Position numbers and translations under genes: made by a program. From XYD1-FULL-39-28 sp964539855 (GTDB taxonomy: Bacteria > Patescibacteriota > Minisyncoccia > Minisyncoccales > Staskawiczbacteraceae): a stretch of DNA of 27,600 nt. This document shows positions 8,406 to 16,421 of this stretch, one piece after another (position 1 is the stretch's first letter; each line of letters starts with the position of its first letter). The notes beneath the pieces are model-generated. The model was not told the origin of the DNA. It saw only the letters and a program-made list of their open reading frames with translations, and searched no databases. The stretch spans positions 1-27,600 of the forward strand of contig CAZIJR010000006.1 in the NCBI GenBank assembly GCA_964539855.1, in the 5' to 3' direction.

Positions 8406-9232
8406 ATTTTTTTAGGAATTCCTTTATAAGTTTTTACATGGCACTTTAAACAAAGCGTCCTGCCGTTATTTAAATTCCATAATTCTTTACAATTTAAGGC
8501 GTCCTTTGTATTTTTTATATTGTTCTCATTCAAAATTTGAGAAAATTGTTTGGGATAATGATCTGCTTCCATATTTCCACCTCTTTTTCCACAGTTCTGA
8601 CAAGTATAATTATCTCTTTTAAAAATTTTACCAACCCATTGCTTATATTCAGGAATTTTTCTAATTTTTTCTCTAATTGGTGTAATCCCTCCACGCCAAT
8701 TCCAATGCCTTTTTCCCTTCAATGTATTAATTAAGGCTGCACGACTCATGCTCTTTTTTCCCTCTTCAGACACTTTTATACCGATTCTCCCACGGCTTAT
8801 TGCTTTGCTAGTTTTTATTTTATATTCTTTATTGCACCAACGTCTTTTTATCGCAAGAACAACATTTTTTCGCGCGCTTTCCGATAATTTTCTTCCCGAT
8901 AACCCCTGGCTTATCTTTTCTGCAAATTCAGGGGATGCATAAGCACACCGGTTTGAGCAATATTTTTTCCTGGACTTTTCATAATCCTTAAATTTTTTTC
9001 CGCAAGTCGGACATTTTTTATTTATCCATCGATTCTTATAAAAATTTTTAAGAATCTTGCTTATCGCCTGACGGGTGGCTTTAGACTGCTTCTGTCCCAA
9101 GCGTGTAATACTTTTGTTGCGACACAAAATTGAACAAAATCTACGACCATTTTTCTTTAAATAAGGCAGAACGAAAAATGTTTTCTTGCATAAAGGACAA
9201 ACCAATTTTACACGAACTCCATGCTTTGTCAT
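8390..9232 (-). CDS. HNH homing-type endonuclease between two transketolase subunit genes
   Basis: A 280-residue, strongly basic protein of free-standing HNH endonuclease architecture. Two Cys4 knuckles lie at 12-37 (C12, C15, C33, C37) and 74-96 (C74, C77, C92, C96). NUMOD3-like DNA-binding segments follow around 100-131 and 154-173 (SEEGKKSMS). After the phage-type linker KRHWNWRGGIT comes the HNH nuclease domain at about 200-265, with CQNCG, EADH (D224, H225), LWNLNNGRTLC and LKCH. The catalytic His and zinc ligands are intact. The gene starts 23 nt after the TPP-domain subunit and overlaps the start of the Pyr-domain subunit by 16 nt. It has no metabolic link to either neighbour, so it is best read as a selfish insertion into the operon that keeps both host frames complete. 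No intron or intein features are visible. Confidence 0.9.
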   Translation of the reverse strand: MTKHGVRVKLVCPLCKKTFFVLPYLKKNGRRFCSILCRNKSITRLGQKQSKATRQAISKILKNFYKNRWINKKCPTCGKKFKDYEKSRKKYCSNRCAYASPEFAEKISQGLSGRKLSESARKNVVLAIKRRWCNKEYKIKTSKAISRGRIGIKVSEEGKKSMSRAALINTLKGKRHWNWRGGITPIREKIRKIPEYKQWVGKIFKRDNYTCQNCGKRGGNMEADHYPKQFSQILNENNIKNTKDALNCKELWNLNNGRTLCLKCHVKTYKGIPKKIWQKL

Positions 9233-9255
9233 ACATCATAATAGCATTTTGGATA

Positions 9256-10065
9256 TTATCTATCAAACCCTTCCAACTCTTTCTTTGCCTTATTATACTC
9301 TTCCTCACTCGGCGACTTATAATGCCAGATATTTTCTCCTTCCATAAAACTTACTCCTTTACCCTTTACTGTTCTGGCAATTATAACGCTGGGTTTTCCT
9401 TTTACAGAGTCTGACTTTAAAAATGCATTTTCTATTTCCTTAAAATTGTGCCCATCTATTTCCAAAACATTCCAGCCAAATGCCATCCACTTTTCTTTTA
9501 ATGGTTCTATATTTAAAATATCTTTTACTCCACCCATTGCCTGAAGCCCGTTAGCATCAATAATGACTACCAGGTTATCAAGTTTGTGGTGGGCGGCTAT
9601 CAAGACCGACTCCCATGTTGTTCCTATGGCCACCTCCCCATCTCCCATCAAAACAAAAATTTTGCCTTCTTCTTTTTTTATTTTTTTGGCTGTGGCAAAG
9701 CCTACGCCAAAAGGCAGTCCAAACCCCATTGATCCGCCCGCTGCTTCTATGCCGTCTACTGTAGGCTCCACAAGGCCAATATATTTACTTCCATCTTTAC
9801 AATAGTCTTCTAAGTCTTTTTCAGGGATTATTCCTTTTTTTGCTAAAAAATAATAAATAGAAGCAGCAATCCACCCTTTGGAAATAACTACCTTATCTTT
9901 CTTTGCTTCCTTGTCTATATTCGCTATATCGTACAAAACAGTTAAAACATCTATGGAAGAAAAATTAGACCCAATATGACTTGTTTGGGCTTTTTTTACC
10001 ATTTCCAACACCTTTAGTCTTGCCTGCACAGATTCTTTTTTATATTTTTCTATTTTATCTGTCAT
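9256..10065 (-). CDS. Transketolase TPP-binding (N-terminal) subunit
   Basis: A 269-residue protein equal to the diphosphate-binding domain of transketolase. The thiamine-diphosphate/Mg motif is GDGEVAIGTTWE (141-152), ending with N172 in IIDANG. SHIGSNFSSIDVLTVLY (29-45) supplies the conserved active-site His, and AGGSMGFGLPFGVGFA (109-124) is the family's glycine-rich loop. The length is normal for a first subunit of split transketolases. Such pairs usually sit side by side; here an HNH gene separates this one from its partner at 7905-8405. It begins 1 nt after the phosphoglycosyl transferase gene, with no Shine-Dalgarno sequence. Placement inside a glycan locus, rather than with pentose-phosphate genes, suggests a role in building a sugar precursor for the surface glycan. 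This is inference. Confidence 0.92.
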   Translation of the reverse strand: MTDKIEKYKKESVQARLKVLEMVKKAQTSHIGSNFSSIDVLTVLYDIANIDKEAKKDKVVISKGWIAASIYYFLAKKGIIPEKDLEDYCKDGSKYIGLVEPTVDGIEAAGGSMGFGLPFGVGFATAKKIKKEEGKIFVLMGDGEVAIGTTWESVLIAAHHKLDNLVVIIDANGLQAMGGVKDILNIEPLKEKWMAFGWNVLEIDGHNFKEIENAFLKSDSVKGKPSVIIARTVKGKGVSFMEGENIWHYKSPSEEEYNKAKKELEGFDR

Positions 10066-10066
10066 T

Positions 10067-10657
10067 CTATTTAAATAATTTTAACACGGTCATCAAAATA
10101 ATCTTCATATCCACCCAAAAGTTCATTTCTTTCACATATTTTATCTGTAACCGCAGTTTTTCTGGCCTTATTTTTTCCATATATTCCTTCTCAGGATCCT
10201 CTGCTCCTTTCAAAATTTCCCCCTCGTGGAAGTTCCATAAACTGGCAAAATCTGTGATACCTGGCCTTACCGATAATATAACATTTTTTTCTTCTTCTGT
10301 CATCATATCCACGTATATTTTTACCTCGGGGCGAGGGCCAACTAGGCTCATATCTCCTTTTAAAACATTTATCAATTGGGGAAGCTCATCTATCTGAAAC
10401 CTTTTTAAAAATAGGCCTGTTTTTGTGAGTCGTGGGTCATCAGCAGCAGTAGAAGGTCCTCCTATTTTATCAGCATTTGGCACCATTGTGCGGAATTTAT
10501 ACATTTTAAAGGGCTTTCCATCTCTGCCTGTTCTTTCACTCATATAAAAAACAGGACCTTTAGAACTAAGCTTTACCAGCAAAGCTCCAAACAAAATAAC
10601 AGGAGAGGTTACAATAAGCCCAATTAAAGATAATATTACATCCAGTGTTCTTTTCAT
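10067..10657 (-). CDS. Monotopic phosphoglycosyl transferase (PglC-size bacterial sugar transferase)
   Basis: A 196-residue bacterial sugar transferase that moves a sugar phosphate from a nucleotide sugar to undecaprenyl phosphate, the first membrane step of glycan assembly. It consists of an N-terminal membrane-associated helix (about 5-28) and the catalytic core: KGPVFYMSERTGRDG, YKFRTM, then QIDELPQ with the D90-E91 catalytic dyad and LKGDMSLVGPRPE. The size corresponds to the minimal PglC-type enzymes, with no extra N-terminal membrane domain as in WbaP or WcaJ. It overlaps the nucleotidyltransferase by 4 nt (ATGA). With the WbpM/PglF-like dehydratase and DegT aminotransferase downstream, it may prime with a 4-amino-6-deoxy-HexNAc sugar, but the substrate cannot be read from sequence. 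Confidence 0.94.
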   Translation of the reverse strand: MKRTLDVILSLIGLIVTSPVILFGALLVKLSSKGPVFYMSERTGRDGKPFKMYKFRTMVPNADKIGGPSTAADDPRLTKTGLFLKRFQIDELPQLINVLKGDMSLVGPRPEVKIYVDMMTEEEKNVILSVRPGITDFASLWNFHEGEILKGAEDPEKEYMEKIRPEKLRLQIKYVKEMNFWVDMKIILMTVLKLFK

Positions 10658-11100
10658 ATATTTGCTTTATTTATATTATTTAAAATCCAAGATGAACTTT
10701 GCACCTTACCTCCTCCCACATTATTTACCATTTCTATGTTAAACTCTTTGCAAACCTTGGCTTCAGGAATATTATCTGTACTCCTGTCTCCCCCGTTGGC
10801 AAACACAAACCTACAGCCTAGGTGTGCCCTCAATACCGCCTTCAAGCTTTCTTTCACGCTTTTATCTTTATCAACAGATAAAAAAACTTCATCAACATAT
10901 CTTATCGCCTTTATTATTTCGGCTCTTTCTGATTCTGGCATAAAAAGAGTACTGCCTTTTATTTTTGCTTGCTCATCATTATTCACTATAACAACTAAAA
11001 ATTCCCCCAATTTTTTTGCCTCGTGAAACAAATTTATATGACCTGTATGCAATGGATTAAAATACCCCGAAGCTATTATTATTTTTTTCCGTTTTAGCAT
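10654..11100 (-). CDS. Cytidylyltransferase-like nucleotidyltransferase (TagD/RfaE C-domain family)
   Basis: A 148-residue single-domain nucleotidyltransferase. SGYFNPLHTGH (11-21) gives the HxGH signature (H18, H21), followed by MPESERAEIIKAIRYVDEV and FANGGDRSTDN, and a late serine motif (QSSSWIL). Relatives attach CMP or AMP to glycerol phosphate, heptose phosphate or ethanolamine phosphate. Here it may activate a polyol or sugar phosphate for the glycan. The interesting possibility is that the transketolase pair just downstream makes its substrate, but nothing in the sequence fixes this. It lies 6 nt after a glycosyltransferase gene and overlaps the phosphoglycosyl transferase by 4 nt. 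Confidence 0.85.
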   Translation of the reverse strand: MLKRKKIIIASGYFNPLHTGHINLFHEAKKLGEFLVVIVNNDEQAKIKGSTLFMPESERAEIIKAIRYVDEVFLSVDKDKSVKESLKAVLRAHLGCRFVFANGGDRSTDNIPEAKVCKEFNIEMVNNVGGGKVQSSSWILNNINKANI

Positions 11101-11106
11101 ATTATT

Positions 11107-12051
11107 TTAAATAATAAATAATTTTACTATTCCCAATAAAGAACCAATTCCATAAGCAACATGTCTTACAAAAAATATTACAGGTAACGCAAAAAATAAT
11201 TTAACATCTTTTTCTCTTATTGCAATCTTAAAAGAAAAATATAACGAAGCTGGGATATACGGCCAAATACTTATTGGTAGCGTCAAAACAAAAATCAGTG
11301 GTATATAGTGACGTAATTTAAAAGGAGTTTTAACAAATTTCAAAGGATACACTGCCCAAACACCATCTTTTAAGTTGTGTTTTAAGTAGCCCGTTAAACT
11401 GTCTTTTGGATAATAATAAGCCACAGCGTCTGGCACCAGTAATATTTTAACGCCGACTTTTTTTAATCTTTGGCTAAACTCCATATCCTGACTTCTTGTC
11501 AGTTTTTCATTAAATAGTCCTACTTTATCAAAGACTTCTCTTTTATAACATCCTCCAAACACAGTATCTACCCAAACGGGCTTTTCTGCCCCAATCCGGA
11601 ATGCAGAATTCCCAGCTCCAAAAGAAGATGAAAGAGATAATGCTATTGCCTTTGCCCACAGATTATTTTTATTAGAAATGGTCTTTAGTGTCCCACCCAC
11701 AACGTCTGCCTTATATTCATCTAAATACTGTATACATTTTATAATATAATTTTTGTCATACTTTGCATGAGCTCCAGCTAAAAAGATTACTCCTCCTTTT
11801 GCATTTTTAATCCCCAGATTAAGAGCAAAGGGTGTAAATTTGTTAGGATTATCAACTAATTTAATAAGAGGATGCTCTTTTGAATACCTGCCCACTATTT
11901 CCCTGGTTTTGTCTTCTGACATTCCGTCAACAACCAAAATCTCCATTTTATCTTCCAGATAACTTTGCTCTAACAAAGAGTCTAAACAACCCGCAATAAA
12001 CCGCTCCTCGTTACGACAAATTACAATTACTGATACAAAATTACTTTCCAT
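11107..12051 (-). CDS. Family 2 glycosyltransferase with C-terminal membrane helices, ExoA-like
   Basis: A 314-residue GT-A fold transferase. The N-terminus VSVIVICRNEERFI and VVDGMSEDKT (40-49) bind the nucleotide. The usual DxD position reads AGAHAKY (92-98), similar to the DAHA pattern of ExoA-type enzymes but with Gly in place of the first Asp. The acceptor-side block TRSQDMEFSQRLKKVG (185-200) is intact. Residues from about 245 to 314 form two or three membrane helices, so it acts at the inner face of the membrane. It overlaps the upstream methyltransferase gene by 11 nt. The changed metal-binding position could mean an altered donor or metal-independent activity. Confidence 0.9.
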   Translation of the reverse strand: MESNFVSVIVICRNEERFIAGCLDSLLEQSYLEDKMEILVVDGMSEDKTREIVGRYSKEHPLIKLVDNPNKFTPFALNLGIKNAKGGVIFLAGAHAKYDKNYIIKCIQYLDEYKADVVGGTLKTISNKNNLWAKAIALSLSSSFGAGNSAFRIGAEKPVWVDTVFGGCYKREVFDKVGLFNEKLTRSQDMEFSQRLKKVGVKILLVPDAVAYYYPKDSLTGYLKHNLKDGVWAVYPLKFVKTPFKLRHYIPLIFVLTLPISIWPYIPASLYFSFKIAIREKDVKLFFALPVIFFVRHVAYGIGSLLGIVKLFII

Positions 12052-12760
12052 TTAAATGACATTTAAAATATAAATATGGCGCCATAGATCGGAACAGTCG
12101 TAAAATTGTTTTTGATAATATCTTACCTTTCAGTGTTTTTAAGCCTCCTCCGTAAGTTATAAAACAAAAGTCATTTACTTTATAGTCATAAGTTTCCAGA
12201 AGGTTCCTAAAAGTCCTGTAACTAAAATAAAATTTATGGTCATAGTGAACAACTTCTTGGCCACGTAATCCATATAAAAAATTGAAGAAAAAATTGTGGT
12301 AATTTGGGATAGTGAATATGACTTTGCATTCAGGATTGGTTTTCAAAATATATTTTTTGATAGATTCTAATGCCAGCCCTGGATTTACTAAATGTTCCAT
12401 AATTTCAGAGATCAGCAAAACATCAAACTTTTTATTAAGAATATTTTCGTCATTGTGAAGATTATAAATATCTCCCACAAAAACATCTTTTATGCCGTGC
12501 TCTTTCATTATGTTTACGCTTTCCTCAGAATAGTCCACGCCATATAGCTCTTTTGTGAAGGGAGTTATATATTGATGTAATAGTGTCTTATTTTTTACTT
12601 TATCTTCGGTATCTGGCCAATCAGAACAGCCCAAGTGCAAAACTCTTTTATCTTTAAGATCCTTCTCCAATAAAACTAGCCTACTTTCTATCCCCTTTTT
12701 AGGCAGTTTTAATGAATAATCATTTTTGTGTTTTTCCCAATACTGGTTAAAATTTTCCAT
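12041..12760 (-). CDS. SAM-dependent class I methyltransferase
   Basis: A 239-residue methyltransferase with a Rossmann-type SAM site: motif I VLHLGCSD (40-47), the acidic end of strand 2 in YGVDYSEES (73-81), and motif IV FDVLLISEIMEHLVNPG. It resembles Methyltransf_11/23 members found in glycan loci, where they O-methylate sugars or cap a growing chain. It sits 4 nt after one GT2 gene and overlaps the next by 11 nt. The acceptor is unknown. Confidence 0.88.
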   Translation of the reverse strand: MENFNQYWEKHKNDYSLKLPKKGIESRLVLLEKDLKDKRVLHLGCSDWPDTEDKVKNKTLLHQYITPFTKELYGVDYSEESVNIMKEHGIKDVFVGDIYNLHNDENILNKKFDVLLISEIMEHLVNPGLALESIKKYILKTNPECKVIFTIPNYHNFFFNFLYGLRGQEVVHYDHKFYFSYRTFRNLLETYDYKVNDFCFITYGGGLKTLKGKILSKTILRLFRSMAPYLYFKCHLNGK

Positions 12761-12764
12761 GATT

Positions 12765-13724
12765 TTACTTTAATGTTTTATTAAAAAAGTCCAAATTTCC
12801 TTTTTTTATGTTATTTAAATTCTTTATAGAAAAAAACATCCCGAGAATTGAAAAATAAATATCTAAAAATCTTAACTTTAAAATTTTATAAATAATTGTG
12901 CCGATTCTTCCCCAAATGTAGATTACTTTATTTATAAAATTTTGAGGAATCAGTTTATAAAAAAGATATAAATTATAAACTTCTTCCATAAAAGCGAGCT
13001 CTTTTCCTTTGGTCCTACCCGACTCAGACAATTTATGAAAATATTTTATTTTTGGGTTGAAAAATAATGTGCCAGGATATTTTTTATAAACTCTATAAGA
13101 AAAATCAAGATCTTCGTTCCATGAATATTTCTTAAGATTTTCGTCAAAATGATATTCTTTAAAAACTTCTTTTCTATAAGACGAAGCTCCGCTAATCCAC
13201 TCACTTAAAACTATACTTTTTGATGTTGAATTGGTAACTCCTAAAGAAGGAAAAACTCGGCATTTATCTTTTTCATTAAACCCAAGAAAGAATATTCTGC
13301 CAATTGTTTGAGCTAAAAAAAATTTCAACTTGTTTTTCTCATACAGATTCCCTTTTGTACGTCCACACACTCCCAACGCTTTCTCGTTATTCTCAAAAAA
13401 TGTTTGTACTTCTTTATAGTAATTTTTATCCAAGACAACATCATCATCCAAAAAAGATATAATATCCCCTCCCGACACATCAATTCCTATGTTTCTAGCT
13501 ACAGTTAAGCTGTTTTCTTTTTTGTTCTCTATATATTTTATTTCAACACCTACTCTTTTAAAATCATTTTTTAATTTTTTAATCGCATCTTCAGTCTCTT
13601 TTAATCTGGCGTTGTCTATGATCAAAACTTCCATGGGTGGATTTAGTTGATCCAAAATTGACACCAAGCATTCATTTAAATCTTTTTTTCTATTATAAGT
13701 TGGTATTACGACTGAAACTTTCAT
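12765..13724 (-). CDS. Family 2 glycosyltransferase
   Basis: A 319-residue GT2 enzyme. It opens with MKVSVVIPTYNRKKDL, has the nucleotide-binding IIDN (35-38) and a clear metal-binding SFLDDDVVLD (90-99), and WNEDLDFSYRVYK near 202-214 provides the acceptor-side acidic pair. Near the C-terminus a hydrophobic, basic segment (FLDIYFSILGMFFSIKN) could be a membrane contact. It starts 1 nt after the FkbM gene stop with no Shine-Dalgarno site, so translation is probably coupled. Donor and acceptor are unknown. Confidence 0.92.
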   Translation of the reverse strand: MKVSVVIPTYNRKKDLNECLVSILDQLNPPMEVLIIDNARLKETEDAIKKLKNDFKRVGVEIKYIENKKENSLTVARNIGIDVSGGDIISFLDDDVVLDKNYYKEVQTFFENNEKALGVCGRTKGNLYEKNKLKFFLAQTIGRIFFLGFNEKDKCRVFPSLGVTNSTSKSIVLSEWISGASSYRKEVFKEYHFDENLKKYSWNEDLDFSYRVYKKYPGTLFFNPKIKYFHKLSESGRTKGKELAFMEEVYNLYLFYKLIPQNFINKVIYIWGRIGTIIYKILKLRFLDIYFSILGMFFSIKNLNNIKKGNLDFFNKTLK

Positions 13725-13725
13725 T

Positions 13726-14691
13726 TTAGTTAAAAATATATCCCTCGTCTTTAGTCAAAAGAAGATTGAGGTGGTCAGAATATCCTTCTGTAAGGTTAGC
13801 CAATTCTTCGTACTTGTTAATCTTTAAATAGTTTTTATTAAATTTTTTCATTGAGTAATCGTGTCCGATGACAAAAACATTAAAATTTTGAAGAAGAAAC
13901 CCTACAAATTCTTTTGGCGAACTTCCCATTTTTTCTATCAACAAGGGAAAGAACTCAAGAAAAATTTTAACATTCTTATTATTGTTTAACGTTTCTTCCA
14001 TACCTTTAAATGATAGTGCTTCAGCTCCTTCCACATCAATTTTCATCACATCTACTCTGTCTGTTTTATTTTTAAGATATTCATCCAATGTAACTGTTTC
14101 AACCTCTATGCTTTCAACCTTTCCCTTTCTTCCCAAACGGTACGCTTCAACTCCGTCTGCTTTATTAATTGTGTGATGACCAGAATCGTAGGGACAAATA
14201 AATAATTTTGTTTTTCCATTGACATTGGAAACTGCTTTTTGCTCCGCATTGACGTTTTTATAATCGTTCAACCTTATGTTTTTATTCAAATATTCAAAGT
14301 TTTTTGGATTTGGCTCAAACGAAAACACCCTACCCTCACTACCAACTAATCTAGCAGATAAAAGGGTAAAATAACCTATATTCGCCCCCATATCAATAAC
14401 AACATCTCCTTTTTTTACTATTTTCTCAAAAAGCTTTGTTGTATCTTCTTCCCACGAGGAACTCAAAGCATATGTTTGGAAAGTTTGGCGCATCATTGGA
14501 TCTTTTTCTTTCATATTTATATCCATTTTACTTCCTTGAATTTCTATTATATTTCCTCCAGTCCAAAGTTTTTCAAATAAAAAATTATAAATTTCTCTTC
14601 TACAAGGGATTAATCTGTGCAATCTAAGACTTGTAAGAACAGAAGAAATATTTTTTATTAAAGATAGTAATAAATTTTTAGCTTTATCCAT
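13726..14691 (-). CDS. FkbM-family methyltransferase
   Basis: A 321-residue protein with the FkbM family pattern: DMGANIGYFT (100-109) as SAM motif I, FEPNP (125-129) at strand 2, a VETVTLDEYL segment, and the diagnostic KIDVEGAE (217-224). FkbM-type enzymes O-methylate sugars and polyketides and are common in surface glycan loci. About 95 residues precede the catalytic domain and show no motif I recognise. It is the second of three methyltransferases in this run, which suggests a heavily methylated glycan. Confidence 0.93.
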   Translation of the reverse strand: MDKAKNLLLSLIKNISSVLTSLRLHRLIPCRREIYNFLFEKLWTGGNIIEIQGSKMDINMKEKDPMMRQTFQTYALSSSWEEDTTKLFEKIVKKGDVVIDMGANIGYFTLLSARLVGSEGRVFSFEPNPKNFEYLNKNIRLNDYKNVNAEQKAVSNVNGKTKLFICPYDSGHHTINKADGVEAYRLGRKGKVESIEVETVTLDEYLKNKTDRVDVMKIDVEGAEALSFKGMEETLNNNKNVKIFLEFFPLLIEKMGSSPKEFVGFLLQNFNVFVIGHDYSMKKFNKNYLKINKYEELANLTEGYSDHLNLLLTKDEGYIFN

Positions 14692-14694
14692 TTT

Positions 14695-15363
14695 TTATAA
14701 TTTTATTTTAATGATATATCCATATTCATCCCAGTCCCCTCCAAAAATACCTTTAGGTATTTTTGTAAAATTAATTTGGGCGTTTGGATTATTTTTTTTA
14801 ACTATTTCCCTATAATTATGAATCCATCTATCATTATAAAATGTCTTACCATCTGTATGTTGTTCGCACAAAATAACATTTTTTTTCGCGATACGAAATA
14901 TCTCTTTAAAAACCGACTCTATTTTATCTTTGCCAATATAGATTATCGCTGCATCACTAAACACTACATCCATACTCTTGTCTCCAAAACATTCTAATTG
15001 GCAAGCAGTAAGAGTTTGTAAGGAAACATTTTTTATTCCTTTTTCTTTAAAAAATTTTTGTCCCTCTTTTATCGCTTTTGCACTAACATCAATGCCAAAA
15101 AAATGTGCCTCAGGAAATTTTTTAGCTAGCAAGAAAAGGTTTGCCCCCGAAGCTGACCCTATTTCTAAAATATTTTGGACTGGAGTGCATTCAAAGATCT
15201 TTTTAAGTATTAACTCCCTATGAGGATGATTTATGGCTGATTCTGAAATATAATTTTTAGCCCAATCTTTATCCAAAAAATGACGGAATTTCCAAAACAG
15301 CTCATCTGACTTTGTTCCCAATATTTTATCTAAAAATCTCTTAATTATTCTTAAAGGATTCAT
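14695..15363 (-). CDS. SAM-dependent class I methyltransferase
   Basis: A 222-residue methyltransferase. Motif I is LEIGSASGAN (66-75), the ribose-binding acidic residue lies in FFGIDVSAKA (about 87-96), and motif IV is MDVVFSDAAIIYI. The late block CEQHTDGKTFYNDRWIHNY is distinctive, but I cannot assign it to a named subfamily. It overlaps the GT4 gene by 4 nt and is followed 3 nt later by the FkbM gene. The likely target is a sugar in the surface glycan; a lipid or small-molecule substrate is not excluded. Confidence 0.86.
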   Translation of the reverse strand: MNPLRIIKRFLDKILGTKSDELFWKFRHFLDKDWAKNYISESAINHPHRELILKKIFECTPVQNILEIGSASGANLFLLAKKFPEAHFFGIDVSAKAIKEGQKFFKEKGIKNVSLQTLTACQLECFGDKSMDVVFSDAAIIYIGKDKIESVFKEIFRIAKKNVILCEQHTDGKTFYNDRWIHNYREIVKKNNPNAQINFTKIPKGIFGGDWDEYGYIIKIKL

Positions 15364-16421
15364 AGTGATTTATATAGTTTTTCCATTTTTTCCATCTCTT
15401 TATAATAATTATTTTTTTCTTCAATAACTTTTCTAGCATTACTTCCTAATTCTAATCTTTTTTCAGAATTTCTCAATAGAAAAACAATCTTTTCAGCCAA
15501 AAATTTATAATCCTTTAATGGCATTAAAAACCCGCTTTCTCCATCTTTTACCCATTTTTTATTGTCTCCAAAGTCAGTAATTATAACAGATAGCCCACAA
15601 GCCATAGCTTCTGCCGTAGAAGAGGCTATACCCGCGTCAGATAAAGAGGTAGAAACATAAACATCAGATATTCTTAAATATTCAGGAAGCTCGTCTTGCG
15701 GTATCCACTTTATAAACCTTATGCTTTCAAAAACCTTTAGGTCTCTGGCTAATTTAGTTAATTTTTCTTCCTCAGACCCTTTTCCAGCAATTATAAACTT
15801 TACCTCTGGGATTTCTTTTAAAACCAATGAAATTGCGCTAATTAACGTCTCAATATTATAAACAGGCTCCAAGCTTCTTAAGCTAATTATTGTAGGGTAC
15901 CCCAAAACACCAAGCTTTTCTGCAATTTCCTTATTTTTATTACCAGGGCTAAATTTTAGTACATCTACCCCAAAATATATTATTTTTATCTTCACTGCAT
16001 CCATGCCTAGTTTTACCATGGCTGTCTTCATATGTTCTGCATCGCAGGTTATGAGGTCTGCCGTTTTTAAGGCGTATTTTACAAAAAACTTTTTAAAAAT
16101 TGACCTACCTGCAATTAAAACATCTGAACCCCAGGCAGTTAAAACAAATGGGTGAAAATTTACCAATGCTGCTAAAAATCCATTAACTCCTGCATAGTGG
16201 GCATGGAAAACATCTGGTTTTATATTGTTAACAATTTTGCGTAATTCTAAAAAATTAAACGGAAAAGCTTTTCTTATTCTATAAAAAGAAACGCCTTCAA
16301 TTACTCCTTGAGTATTTTCAGTAAATGAAATCCAATGCACATGGTATCCCTTATCTGCAAAATATTTTACCCATTTATAGCTATGAACAGAATCTGCTCC
16401 TGCTAAGAAACAAATTTTCAT
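15360..16421 (-). CDS. Family 4 glycosyltransferase
   Basis: A 353-residue GT-B fold retaining glycosyltransferase. The N-terminal domain opens with MKICFLAGADSVHS and has FHAHYAGVNGFLAA; the linker IIYFGVDVLKFSP (147-159) is typical of GT4. The C-terminal domain has IAGKGSEEE (211-219) and SDVYVSTSLSDAGIASSTAEAMACG, in which E271 is the conserved donor-binding glutamate; the first acidic position of the usual E-x7-E motif is less clear. It overlaps both neighbours by 4 nt, so it is translationally coupled to the flippase gene upstream and a methyltransferase downstream. Confidence 0.94.
   Translation of the reverse strand: MKICFLAGADSVHSYKWVKYFADKGYHVHWISFTENTQGVIEGVSFYRIRKAFPFNFLELRKIVNNIKPDVFHAHYAGVNGFLAALVNFHPFVLTAWGSDVLIAGRSIFKKFFVKYALKTADLITCDAEHMKTAMVKLGMDAVKIKIIYFGVDVLKFSPGNKNKEIAEKLGVLGYPTIISLRSLEPVYNIETLISAISLVLKEIPEVKFIIAGKGSEEEKLTKLARDLKVFESIRFIKWIPQDELPEYLRISDVYVSTSLSDAGIASSTAEAMACGLSVIITDFGDNKKWVKDGESGFLMPLKDYKFLAEKIVFLLRNSEKRLELGSNARKVIEEKNNYYKEMEKMEKLYKSL

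Noticed and set aside
8390..9232. Group I intron or intein hosting the HNH domain.
   Set aside because: Both flanking transketolase frames have their own start and stop codons, and the HNH frame is independent, so nothing would need to be spliced.
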